A stretch of 51,738 nt of DNA, taken from positions 1-51,738 of the forward strand of contig CACPHA010000003.1 of NCBI GenBank assembly GCA_902633655.1, written 5' to 3'. Origin of the DNA: Paracoccaceae bacterium (lineage in GTDB: Bacteria; Pseudomonadota; Alphaproteobacteria; Rhodobacterales; Rhodobacteraceae). A program made the position numbers and the translations under genes. The notes beneath the pieces were generated by a model. The model worked only from the letters and a program-made list of their open reading frames with translations, searched no databases and was not told where the DNA came from. The first letter of the stretch is position 1. Each line of letters begins with the position of its first letter. Shown one piece after another: positions 8,573 through 16,348 of this stretch.

Positions 8573-9145
8573 ATGGAAAAGTCACAAATCCATAAAGAAT
8601 TGTTGGAAATTTACCCAAATTTAATTGCTTTTTCTATAAGCCAAGCGATTAAGCACCAGTTTGATAATCCCAAAGAGATAGCACAAGACTGTGTGATGGA
8701 GTCTATAGCCGCATTTTTCGAATATTACAGGCGTAATAAAAAAATACCAGACAACCTTAAAGCCTATCTAATTACTATAATAAAAAATAAATATCTCGAG
8801 TGGAAACGGCAGAAAAATAAGAAAATGAACGAGACCTTTTCCGAAGAATACAGAATTTTAATTGATGGCAATCAGATTGAACCAGAACCAGAGCCAGGAT
8901 TGAGACAAAGGATTGAACAGGCGTTCTCAAAACTCAGTGGACCGTGCAAAAAATTACTTAAGTTACAGGACAATGGATATACATACACTGAAATAGCAGA
9001 ACGCCTAAACACTACTAAAAACGGTGTTGCGGGACAACTCTCCCGTTGTCGTACGTCTCTTGTTTCCAAATTAAGCAAAGAAAAAATTGATCGAACAACT
9101 TTGATACTCTTAGGCATAAAAAAATATTTTGGGATAAATGAATGA
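8573..9145 (+). CDS. ECF-like sigma-70 family RNA polymerase sigma factor
   Basis: A 190-residue sigma factor with region 2 (about 10-85: AIKHQFDNPKEIAQDCVMESIAAFFEYY, then LKAYLITIIKNKYLEWKR, the -10 binding helix) and region 4 (about 115-170: LSGPCKKLLKLQDNGYTYTEIAERLNTTKNGVAGQLSRCRTSLVSKL, helix-turn-helix). There is no region 3 or 1.1, as in ECF factors. A good ribosome binding site (AAGGTGG) precedes the ATG. The stop overlaps the next start (ATGA), a coupling typical of sigma/anti-sigma pairs. It should direct RNA polymerase to a small set of promoters, perhaps including the divergent CHAT promoter; no shared promoter motif was identified by eye. Confidence 0.85.
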   Translation: MEKSQIHKELLEIYPNLIAFSISQAIKHQFDNPKEIAQDCVMESIAAFFEYYRRNKKIPDNLKAYLITIIKNKYLEWKRQKNKKMNETFSEEYRILIDGNQIEPEPEPGLRQRIEQAFSKLSGPCKKLLKLQDNGYTYTEIAERLNTTKNGVAGQLSRCRTSLVSKLSKEKIDRTTLILLGIKKYFGINE

Positions 9146-9978
9146 ATTCAAATAACGAAATCCCAGAGGATTTTAACAATGATGTGTATCTGAACCGCTA
9201 CGCTGATGGTGATGATCTTGGTTTGAAGCATACTGAAGCTATCAATAATTCTCTCAAAACTGATGCTGATACTAGAGAACGATATGATAAAATTTTGGAT
9301 GCAAAAGCTTTCACAAATATTTTATTCGACAAAGACCATATGGAAACACCTAAAGACGTTACTGAGGAAATAAGAAGATTAGTTGAGCAGAATATAAATG
9401 AAGACAATGTAATTACATTCCGACAAAAGCTACAACAATACGCATACCAAGCGCCGCAGCTTGCTGCAGTTTTTATAGTTGGTTTAGTGTTATCCCCTAC
9501 ACTAATGGAGACATTTAAAAACAAAGAACAAAACCAAGAAATTGTACAACCCCAACTAATTCCTTCTCTAACGCAGTCGCAAACGCTCTTGTCCCAAGAA
9601 CAAGAGAACGTGTTACGAAGTGGGGCTTTAGCAGAACGGTTAGAAGATAAGACTACCGGAATATCCATCGAAATTTTAAGCGTTTTCCCAGGCCTAATTT
9701 TTGCTGGGGAACCTTTTAAGTTGAATATATTTACTTCCGCTGCCGGGAACCTATCAATATTTATAAATTCAACAACCAATCCTGATGCCAACACCCTGGG
9801 GATGGGGAATAATGCTTACTGGGACCAGGTGCCAGTTGGGGGAAATACTATGGTGCAGTTTCCTGAGAAAAGCTTAATTACTTTGGACCCAGATGATACT
9901 TTTGTTAGATTTGATTTGGTTTTCTTTTCTAAAGGAGTTCCAAGTCGATATACTAAAATAATCCCCATTTTAGGATGA
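9142..9978 (+). CDS. Putative single-pass membrane anti-sigma factor
   Basis: A 278-residue protein with a cytoplasmic N-terminal helical part (about 1-104), one membrane helix (about 105-122, QLAAVFIVGLVLSPTLM), and a periplasmic beta-rich C-terminal part (about 165-278: SVFPGLIFAGEPFKLNIFTSAAGNLSIFINS..., resembling DUF4384-type domains by eye). The overlap with the sigma gene (ATGA) and the topology suggest that it holds the sigma factor until a signal arrives outside the membrane. No zinc-finger anti-sigma motif is visible, so this role rests on position and topology. The exported CHAT protease next door is an attractive candidate to cut it. Confidence 0.6.
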   Translation: MNSNNEIPEDFNNDVYLNRYADGDDLGLKHTEAINNSLKTDADTRERYDKILDAKAFTNILFDKDHMETPKDVTEEIRRLVEQNINEDNVITFRQKLQQYAYQAPQLAAVFIVGLVLSPTLMETFKNKEQNQEIVQPQLIPSLTQSQTLLSQEQENVLRSGALAERLEDKTTGISIEILSVFPGLIFAGEPFKLNIFTSAAGNLSIFINSTTNPDANTLGMGNNAYWDQVPVGGNTMVQFPEKSLITLDPDDTFVRFDLVFFSKGVPSRYTKIIPILG

Positions 9979-9989
9979 AATAACTGTTA

Positions 9990-10015
9990 AAAAGCCAGGC
10001 TATCGCCTGGCTTTT
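9990..10015. terminator. Bidirectional rho-independent terminator
   Basis: An 11-bp stem AAAAGCCAGGC/GCCTGGCTTTT with a TATC loop; the plus side continues AATTTTTTCC and the minus side has a T-run of its own. It lies between the convergent ends of the anti-sigma-like gene (9978) and the ClpP-fold gene (10026) and should stop both operons. Confidence 0.85.
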
Positions 10016-10025
10016 AATTTTTTCC

Positions 10026-10757
10026 CTACTTAAGATCCATACTGCTTAGCTCTATATTTCCAACCAACTCAGCTCCAGGTTCTAAAATTGGCCGCGCACG
10101 GGGCCTAACAATCGCCTGCTTTTCGTCTTCTGTCATCTCAAGGACGCCAGAACCGAGCAACTCGTTTCGAGATGGGTACCACATTTGATCGCCCGAATAT
10201 TGCAGTGTTTGAATTATAAACTCCAACTCCACACCAGCCTCTCCAAATACCTGAAAGAGCCTTCCTGCCTCATAAAATGTGTCACCTTGAACCCAAGAAG
10301 CAAATGAAAATTCATTAACCCATCCGTAGTCCGCTTTGTTCTGTTTGTAGTAAATCGCAATTTTTTCGAGATCCCAACTTGGACGATGGAACCCCAACAA
10401 AGCACCTGGCGCTAAAGTACGGCCTGCACCAGCTACAAATATAAAAGTACAAGCACTTGAACACTCCTTCGTAACTATCGTCTCAACTCCAAAGTCTTTG
10501 ATGATGCGCCCTATTTCAATTCCAGCCCCCATAATTCCACCATGAGAACTCAAGTTAACCTTTTTGACCTCCGGGTTTTGATAAAGAATTTCACGAAAAT
10601 TCTCTATATCTTCGATGGAAATGTAACTTTGTCGCAGGCCTTCTAGATCTGTGCTGTAGAACAAGGTATCACCAGAAATTACAAACTTACCTTCTTCTGC
10701 GTATACCGGACTCGAGGTTGCTACAAAACATAAGAGCATTTTTAATAAGTTTTTCAT
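10026..10757 (-). CDS. Exported ClpP-fold (COG3904-like) protein
   Basis: 243 residues: a signal peptide (MKNLLKMLLCFVATSSPVYA), then a ClpP/crotonase-fold core with VNLSSHGGIMGAGIEIGRII (oxyanion-hole glycines), VTKECSSACTFIFVAGAGRTL (likely nucleophile Ser in SSAC) and ALLGFHRPSW (likely His). This is the pattern of predicted periplasmic proteins of the COG3904 kind, whose activity is not established. It starts 17 bases after the helicase stop with an AAAGGA site, so it is probably the last gene of the helicase operon, odd for an exported protein. Alternatively it has its own promoter inside the helicase gene and joins the operon only by position. Confidence 0.75.
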   Translation of the reverse strand: MKNLLKMLLCFVATSSPVYAEEGKFVISGDTLFYSTDLEGLRQSYISIEDIENFREILYQNPEVKKVNLSSHGGIMGAGIEIGRIIKDFGVETIVTKECSSACTFIFVAGAGRTLAPGALLGFHRPSWDLEKIAIYYKQNKADYGWVNEFSFASWVQGDTFYEAGRLFQVFGEAGVELEFIIQTLQYSGDQMWYPSRNELLGSGVLEMTEDEKQAIVRPRARPILEPGAELVGNIELSSMDLK

Positions 10758-10774
10758 GCATTTTCCTTTTTTGG

Positions 10775-12430
10775 TTAGATATTTTCGATTATTGTCTTCA
10801 CCCGTCCAAACGACTCTTTAGGAAGCACTTGGAGCATGTTGATCAGCAATTGGTCACCGGAAGCGAGGATTGCACCTCGCACATCGCGCGCTATACGCTC
10901 AGCCTCTTTGACCTCATCTTCGGATAATTCTAATCCTCGTGTAATTGCACCAACCCGAAGCGCCTGCTTTAAAGTTACGCAAAATGCGTCTTGAAACCTT
11001 TCCCCGCAATGCATGCAGGATTTTGCAGTTGGTGAATTAAGACCTTCGCAAGCCGGGCAGGATTTCTGAACACCTGTAGTCTTAGAGAACTGATGGCCGC
11101 AATTGCAAATTTCTGCGCTGCGCTCACACTCCATTGCACATACGGGGCAAATTTTTGTAGTCGGTTTGGGCTTAGGCGCTTTTGCAGTTACTGACATTTC
11201 ATCTTCAACGTTGATCGCAAATTTTTCAAATTTTGGGTGCGTTGGCATCACAACGTAAGCGCGAGTTGTATCTTTTTCATGAGCATTTCTGACCACACGA
11301 CCCATCGCTTGGCGAAACGTTAATTCAGTTTGAGCATTTGGGAGATAGACAAGAATTCGAAGGCGAGGAATATCTACCCCTTCAGAAATCATGCCAACGG
11401 AAACAATCCAGCGTTTTTTACTTTTTCTGAACGCTTCAATCCTAGCCTCCGGATTGGGAACATCTGTGTGCACAATGTTTGGCTTTTCACCTTCAATCTG
11501 CTCAATTAAATCCGCCATATATTCGGCAAATTTAATATTAGGTGCTATCACAAGTCCTCCAGCATGTGGCATTTCACAAATGATATCATCAAGCTTTTCC
11601 GACCCCCACTGGATCATGGATCCATGATAAGATTTGATCTGCGCTCGTCCTGAAGGGTCCACGGCGGGCGTACAAACGAGCCTGTAAAAATCCAGCGCTT
11701 TCTTGAGGGATTTTAGATCCTTTAGATTACCTGGTAGCTCTGATTGACCTTTGCTACTAACGGTTACGTCTTCAGCACCATCATCTCCCAAAGACACGGC
11801 GAAATGGCCCTCATGTCTATGAAAGGTGATCGGTCTACAATATCCAAAATCAACTGCCTCACCATAGGAAATGGTGTACGTTCCCTCTTGCGGATGATCG
11901 ATTTCACCACGCTCGTTGAAGGCCAGCCAAACTGAATCTTTACCGTCTGAGCGAATTGGTGTTCCCGTGAGTACTAATACGAAATCTGCAGAATTAAAGG
12001 CCCCAGAAGCACCACGCCCCCATGCAGCTTCAATTGCCGCGTGGTGATGTTCATCGCATATCACTAAAGTTTTCTTACGGTCGCAAATTACCTTAAACGC
12101 CGGAAGTAACCCCTGTATAGCGCTCCAAGTCGCTGCATAATCGGTTCCGTAATCTTCAGGTTCTTGATCTGCAGCTGTGATTTTAAGCATGCTCCGGCCA
12201 GTTATAACCTTAAATTCGCTTACCCACTGATCAACGACCGCCTTTCGGGGAGCTATAACAATAACAGCATCGATAAGTCCAACTGCAAAAAGCTTTTCCG
12301 CAATCACGCACGCAGCAATTGTTTTACCGGCGCCTGGTGCCGCATTAACCAAAAAATGTTTATTTCCGTTCGCGTACCAATCTAAAGATTTTTGGACGCA
12401 ACTAGCCTGCCATGGACGTAGTGATGCCAT
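10775..12430 (-). CDS. SF2 DEAD/DEAH-type helicase with C-terminal zinc ribbons
   Basis: A 551-residue superfamily 2 helicase/translocase. Motifs: Q-like start (LRPWQASCVQKSL), Walker A NAAPGAGKT, motif II DEHHHA, motif III LTGTPIR, motif V SVGMISEGVDIPR, motif VI FRQAMGRVVR. Two zinc-binding ribbons follow (CPVCAMECERSAEICNCG and CPACEGLNSPTAKSCMHCG, about residues 425-480). Similar helicases occur in phages and in restriction-like defence modules. It is fourth in a leftward operon with an HNH nuclease 31 bases upstream, so it may unwind or move on DNA that the nuclease cuts. A role in island replication is the main alternative. Confidence 0.9.
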   Translation of the reverse strand: MASLRPWQASCVQKSLDWYANGNKHFLVNAAPGAGKTIAACVIAEKLFAVGLIDAVIVIAPRKAVVDQWVSEFKVITGRSMLKITAADQEPEDYGTDYAATWSAIQGLLPAFKVICDRKKTLVICDEHHHAAIEAAWGRGASGAFNSADFVLVLTGTPIRSDGKDSVWLAFNERGEIDHPQEGTYTISYGEAVDFGYCRPITFHRHEGHFAVSLGDDGAEDVTVSSKGQSELPGNLKDLKSLKKALDFYRLVCTPAVDPSGRAQIKSYHGSMIQWGSEKLDDIICEMPHAGGLVIAPNIKFAEYMADLIEQIEGEKPNIVHTDVPNPEARIEAFRKSKKRWIVSVGMISEGVDIPRLRILVYLPNAQTELTFRQAMGRVVRNAHEKDTTRAYVVMPTHPKFEKFAINVEDEMSVTAKAPKPKPTTKICPVCAMECERSAEICNCGHQFSKTTGVQKSCPACEGLNSPTAKSCMHCGERFQDAFCVTLKQALRVGAITRGLELSEDEVKEAERIARDVRGAILASGDQLLINMLQVLPKESFGRVKTIIENI

Positions 12431-12461
12431 AGTAAATTCCTATTAATTTAAAGTTTAAAGA

Positions 12462-12677
12462 TCAGCTTTCTTCGTTGAGAACTTGATCAGATTTCTTTCG
12501 ATTGCACTTTGGGCAAAGAGCTTGGCAGTTTCGTAAGATTGTCTTGCCACCCAATTTAAAGGGAAAAATGTGGTCGGCGTGAAATTGGTTATCTAAAACA
12601 GCAGAACAACTCTCACACAAGTTGCCGGAAATTATCCTGGCGTATAACCGTTGTTTAGATGAAAAAGTTCTACTCAT
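12462..12677 (-). CDS. Small HNH endonuclease
   Basis: A 71-residue HNH nuclease: CESC, then HADHIFPFKLGG (catalytic His and metal-binding DH), then NCQALCPKCNRKKSD (Asn and the second Cys pair). These form a standard beta-beta-alpha metal fold with zinc. The ATG start overlaps the stop of the upstream gene (ATGA); an upstream in-frame TTG is less likely. It is a nuclease with no other domain, so specificity probably comes from a partner, most simply the helicase encoded next. Confidence 0.85.
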   Translation of the reverse strand: MSRTFSSKQRLYARIISGNLCESCSAVLDNQFHADHIFPFKLGGKTILRNCQALCPKCNRKKSDQVLNEES

Positions 12678-12958
12678 TTCTTCACCCAATACTCCGACAT
12701 AAGGATTTCTCTCTGAGGAAGTGCCTTCGGAGGCTCACATTTTGCAAATTGGTTCAATCTGACCATGACCTTAGCCATCGGAACTCGCCGATGACCCAGA
12801 ATATATCCTTCTTTTCTCATTCGATTGAATTCTGCACTCGGACTTTGCACTCCAAAGAGAAGCATGGCTTCCAGTAGAGATACGGAATTGCCATCATTCA
12901 TATGCTCGATGAGAGCATCGCGACTAGAAAAACTATGCATAGCAAAAGACACCTTCAC
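12674..12958 (-). CDS. Small helix-turn-helix-like protein, unknown
   Basis: 94 residues, no signal or membrane segment. The stretch SVSLLEAMLLFGVQSPSAEFNRMRKEGYILGHRRVPMAKV looks like a winged helix-turn-helix: a recognition-like helix, then a wing with GYILGHRRV. The listed GTG start overlaps the upstream gene; an ATG at 12940 has GAAGG about 11 bases before it. It could be the operon's regulator or a DNA-binding specificity subunit. The end overlaps the HNH start by four bases, so the two are co-translated. Confidence 0.6.
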   Translation of the reverse strand: MKVSFAMHSFSSRDALIEHMNDGNSVSLLEAMLLFGVQSPSAEFNRMRKEGYILGHRRVPMAKVMVRLNQFAKCEPPKALPQREILMSEYWVKK

Positions 12959-13286
12959 TTGGGATTAAATTCAGGACACCAGAAGAAAAATTAAGCTCCT
13001 CAACCGCGTCATCATCCTTAATGCGAGGCAACTCGTTGGAAAAAATGGCATGCTGATGCTTTTCGAAGGCAACATCCAAATCAAAATTTCGGTAATCACG
13101 GCGTTCGGCCGGCACGCGATGTTTATCGGTTTCTCTATGGGTCAGGTACGAACTAGTTATTTCATCGGCGAGTTTGTAAAGATCTGCCTCACCAATCTTA
13201 CTGTTCGAGATAAATGATTTCAGTTCTTCTTTGACAGCAAAGACTATTTCAGCATGCTTAATTGAATTCTGAGAAAAATGTTTCAC
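12933..13286 (-). CDS. Small protein of unknown function, first in helicase operon
   Basis: About 117 residues, charged, mainly helical at the N-terminus (NSIKHAEIVFAVKEELKSFI, KLADEITSSYLTHRETDKHR). No family recognised. I choose the GTG start because GGAGGG lies seven bases upstream; an in-frame TTG at 13316 would extend it by ten lysine-rich residues. It heads the leftward operon with the HNH and helicase genes, and the conserved box at 13320-13353 lies just upstream. Confidence 0.55.
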   Translation of the reverse strand: MKHFSQNSIKHAEIVFAVKEELKSFISNSKIGEADLYKLADEITSSYLTHRETDKHRVPAERRDYRNFDLDVAFEKHQHAIFSNELPRIKDDDAVEELNFSSGVLNLIPSEGVFCYA

Positions 13287-13319
13287 TTTTTTGCCCTCCT
13301 TTTTTGTGGCTTTCAAAAG

Positions 13320-13353
13320 GAAGAGTCAAAATCGCTGAAACGATTCTAAAAAT
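13320..13353 (-). promoter_or_regulatory. Upstream box shared with the 15069-16043 gene
   Basis: 34 bases identical at 28 positions to 16075-16108, both just before the first gene of a leftward operon. Read on the minus strand it contains TTTTGACTCTTC, with TTGACT as a plausible -35; no clear TATAAT follows at 17 bases. It also holds the inverted repeat AATCG-CTGAAA-CGATT, a possible operator. A common regulator for two island operons is inferred. Confidence 0.55.
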
Positions 13354-13501
13354 TTAAAGTTATTTTTAAAACTTCTGATTTATTTTGATTATTTTATTGA
13401 GAACACGCCAATAACATGAATACTGCAAGTAATTGGTTGGTGAACAAGAACCACCTTTAGTGCATAGGGACAGTGATCTTAAAAATTATAACTTTAAATT
13501 T
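13350..13501. repeat. 14-bp inverted repeat in the 13.3-13.7 kb gap
   Basis: AAATTTAAAGTTAT at 13350-13363 and its exact reverse complement at 13488-13501. They lie 124 bases apart in an AT-rich gap between a leftward operon and a rightward small gene. The arms could be paired operator sites. The rest of the gap (13287-13700) holds the shared upstream box and no supported gene. Confidence 0.5.
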
Positions 13502-13730
13502 ATCGCTTAAGAAACTAGCTGCTCAGAATGCGTTGGTAATACTCAAGAGTTTTCCTTTTTCTCTGCTGCTTGCCACTCTCCATGAGCCGAGTTTACGCGG
13601 GTTGTAGGTGAACGCTTCGATCTCAAAGCACACTCGAAATGGGCAAACTCATTACCACTTTTCAAAATTGGTCGGTTTTTCAAAGTGAAAAGTATGAAGC
13701 GTGCTGGACACCGAAAAAGGAGAGTTCAGA

Positions 13731-13937
13731 TTGCCTCTGGTATCAGAAGACTATGTCTGGCCCGATAGAGAAAACGATGTGGATTTAATAAATATCTTGA
13801 AGCTTTCGCAATCTGTTAACGTAAATTTCAAAACGGTAGGTGGAGTACTGGCGACTGATGAATTCGGTTCAGATGATTTTTCGTTGGCGGTGGATGAAGC
13901 CAAGCAGATATGCTGGCTGGTTGACTTTTTATCATAA
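13731..13937 (+). CDS. Possible small acidic protein
   Basis: 68 residues from a TTG start with GGAGAG six bases upstream, or 78 residues from a GTG at 13701. The composition is plausible (acidic, DFSLAVDEAKQICWLVDFLS at the end). No known domain. It is the only rightward frame between two leftward operons. It may be a small cargo protein or chance. Confidence 0.35.
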   Translation: MPLVSEDYVWPDRENDVDLINILKLSQSVNVNFKTVGGVLATDEFGSDDFSLAVDEAKQICWLVDFLS

Positions 13938-14008
13938 AGTAAAAGTCTCAAAAAAAATTAAAGATCGAGAAGCAATATTTTTTAAATCTTAATCATCAAA
14001 TTCATTTT

Positions 14009-15031
14009 TTATGTTTGCCGCATGACAGAGTGAACTGCCGCAAGAATTTCTTCCTCTAAGCACCAAATCTCAACATCAATTCCGCGCTGAAGTTCACTTA
14101 TGAATAAAATCAATAAATTTGCTAAGTAAAATGGTTCAAGATGGATCTCGCCAAATATGTCGAACGGGATTGCTAAACTATAAACGGCATTTTCTCGTGC
14201 CTCCCAAAAAATGGCACTTAGCATTAGCCTCATTTCCTCAATCGCGGTCGACAGTTCCTCCAAAGATCTGAAACTAAAAGCCTTTGAATGGATTAATGTT
14301 AAATAGTCACTGTCCAAAGCCCACCCAGCATGTCTTGAATCACCAGATGGATTTGCCCATTTTTTTGAATAACGTTGGTCTTCTAAGTTATAGCCGGGAG
14401 TGCTTGCGGCTTTAACTATTTCAAACCTGGCAATTTCCCTGCAATGCCTTGCTAACCTCGGGCCAGCAAGTTCATGTATAAGCTTTGAAATAGCCGTGAC
14501 AGGGGTTAGATTTTGATCTGTGGTGATTGCGATTGCTCTTGTCTTAGCCTCGGTCATGTCCCCAAGTACCGCTTTTATCTTGCCTTTGCCTCGCCTCCCA
14601 CGAAAGGGCTTCCAATCAACATCGTAACCTTTATGAAGCCTGTGACCTTTCCAATGCACGACAGTATCGTGTTTGCTACCTTTCAAACGCCATGCATACA
14701 AATTCTTATCGGTGTGGATTGTATTTTCATCAAGTCGGCTAAGAGCGAATTGATCAAGCCAGTCCGGAATTGTATGCCACTTGGTGTAGGGTCCTGTTAG
14801 AAAATCGTTGTACACATAGAAAAAGTCCGGTGTGTCGTGATCTTCGCCCCTAAATCCTAAAGCTTTAAATTTAGTTTCAAGATCAGCCTCTCCCAAATGA
14901 ACAAGCAATCCGCCATTACTTTTCCTGTTTTGAATTAATTTGTACATTAGAATTTTGCCTTCATCAGAAATCTCGTGATCAACGTGCTGACGAAAAATAA
15001 ATCTGCTTTGTTTGCTATTTAAAAATGCCAT
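14009..15031 (-). CDS. Unrecognised 340-residue cytosolic protein
   Basis: No signal peptide or membrane segment, and no family recognised. The N-terminal half is rich in aromatic and charged residues (ADLETKFKALGFRGEDHDTPDFFYVYNDFLTGPY, WKGHRLHKGYDVDWKPFRGRRGKGKIKAVLGDM). The C-terminal part is helical (LEELSTAIEEMRLMLSAIFWEARENAV). It is second in a two-gene leftward unit, 37 bases after the 324-residue gene. Position between defence-like and replication modules suggests accessory cargo, possibly a two-component defence system, but nothing in the sequence proves this. Confidence 0.65.
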   Translation of the reverse strand: MAFLNSKQSRFIFRQHVDHEISDEGKILMYKLIQNRKSNGGLLVHLGEADLETKFKALGFRGEDHDTPDFFYVYNDFLTGPYTKWHTIPDWLDQFALSRLDENTIHTDKNLYAWRLKGSKHDTVVHWKGHRLHKGYDVDWKPFRGRRGKGKIKAVLGDMTEAKTRAIAITTDQNLTPVTAISKLIHELAGPRLARHCREIARFEIVKAASTPGYNLEDQRYSKKWANPSGDSRHAGWALDSDYLTLIHSKAFSFRSLEELSTAIEEMRLMLSAIFWEARENAVYSLAIPFDIFGEIHLEPFYLANLLILFISELQRGIDVEIWCLEEEILAAVHSVMRQT

Positions 15032-15068
15032 TATTCAAACAATGCCTCCAATAACCACAAACAAAAAC

Positions 15069-16043
15069 CTAATTCTCAATCTTGCTTAACATCAGGTCTA
15101 TTTGTTCCGCCTCAGCCCCAGTAATATTCTGCAAAACTAATTGTATCACATCGCGTTGAATGGCTTTATTTTCAAAATCCACCAAAACTGCAAAAGCCTT
15201 AGTATACGATTCCATTAATTTGACATGGCTTTTCAGATAGAGGTAAAGCAGATCCCGAATTACTCCTTCATCTACATTAGAGAGTATTGAAAACTTTTTT
15301 GAGATTGAATTAAAATCCAAATTTTTATGTATCAATTGAACGAAAAATTCTTGCATAATTTTGGACTGAATGTTTTTTGCCTTGGTTAAATTTTTATCTT
15401 TTATTTTCCATGCTTTTTCTATTGAGAACCGACGAACTTTTTGAACCTTTTTGGTGCCCTCAAGCTTTACTTTATTAATCCGTGCCCGTTTAGCTGCATA
15501 ATGTTGCTGCATCTTTAAAAACTCTTCACTGACAAGGGTTCCTAACCAACGCCTATTTAGTAACTCGTAATCGCCCCCCCAAATCCTCCGGCTTGTTTGG
15601 AGTGTTTCTTTCCAAACAAAATAAATTAGTTGGCGTAGACGGTTATTATGGAAATCATTTGGAAAATGGTCGCCAATAAACCGTCCATCAAGAACGCCAA
15701 AGACGTTTCTAAAAACCTTAAATTTGTTTGCAGATTTCTGCATCAAATTAATCCGACCCAACCCATCAATTAAAAGGTCAACTTCATCATCAATAATCTG
15801 TTGTGAAGAATGTTCGACTAGGCTCAACAGCTTTTGTGAACTTAGGTTCAGATTAGAATACCAAACCATTCTCAAGGTGTTCTTAAAGTCACGCGCACTA
15901 CATGTACCGCAGTATAGATCGGGGCATAAACCGATTTCCTCGGAGTGTAGTAAAAGGGGTGACAACCAATCCCCTTTATATAAATAGTGGGGAACCACAT
16001 TTTTTGCTATGAAATCTAAGTTTGGTTCTGATGCGTAAGGCAT
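15069..16043 (-). CDS. Unrecognised 324-residue protein with CxxxxCxxC motif
   Basis: No signal peptide or membrane helix. Near residue 40 it has LCPDLYCGTCSARDF (C-x4-C-x2-C), a possible metal-binding element. The middle is strongly basic (KRARINKVKLEGTKKVQKVRRF, then KIKDKNLTKAKN), suggesting nucleic-acid contact, and the rest is helical. It is first in a two-gene leftward unit. The upstream box at 16075-16108 is shared with the helicase/HNH operon. No function can be assigned. Confidence 0.65.
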   Translation of the reverse strand: MPYASEPNLDFIAKNVVPHYLYKGDWLSPLLLHSEEIGLCPDLYCGTCSARDFKNTLRMVWYSNLNLSSQKLLSLVEHSSQQIIDDEVDLLIDGLGRINLMQKSANKFKVFRNVFGVLDGRFIGDHFPNDFHNNRLRQLIYFVWKETLQTSRRIWGGDYELLNRRWLGTLVSEEFLKMQQHYAAKRARINKVKLEGTKKVQKVRRFSIEKAWKIKDKNLTKAKNIQSKIMQEFFVQLIHKNLDFNSISKKFSILSNVDEGVIRDLLYLYLKSHVKLMESYTKAFAVLVDFENKAIQRDVIQLVLQNITGAEAEQIDLMLSKIEN

Positions 16044-16074
16044 AGGTCTCTTTCGTATTGCTGGCTTTTGAAGA

Positions 16075-16108
16075 GAAGAGTCAAAAACGTAGAAAAGATT
16101 CCAAAAAA
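16075..16108 (-). promoter_or_regulatory. Upstream box shared with the helicase/HNH operon
   Basis: 28 of 34 bases match 13320-13353. On the minus strand it contains TTTTTGACTCTTC, with TTGACT as possible -35, about 30 bases before the start of the 324-residue gene. The inverted-repeat arms are degenerate here (AAACG/AGATT). The rest of the gap up to 16348 (about 240 bases) shows nothing else convincing. Confidence 0.55.
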
Positions 16109-16348
16109 GTTCAGGAAGATATTGAACCGAAAGAATAGCTTCCGCGGCCGGAACGATACCTACTTCTGAACAATAAATTTCAATGCTATTTTCGGATCAA
16201 CCAACAATTAAGCCTCAACATGTGACACGGGTATCGGCGTTAAGCCGCTTAATTGAAACATCGCGATTGATACTATTTTTTTTTTCATCACCATTCAGGA
16301 ACGAAAGAATCGCCTCCAGTGAAGAGGTGACACCAAACGAGCGGAAGC

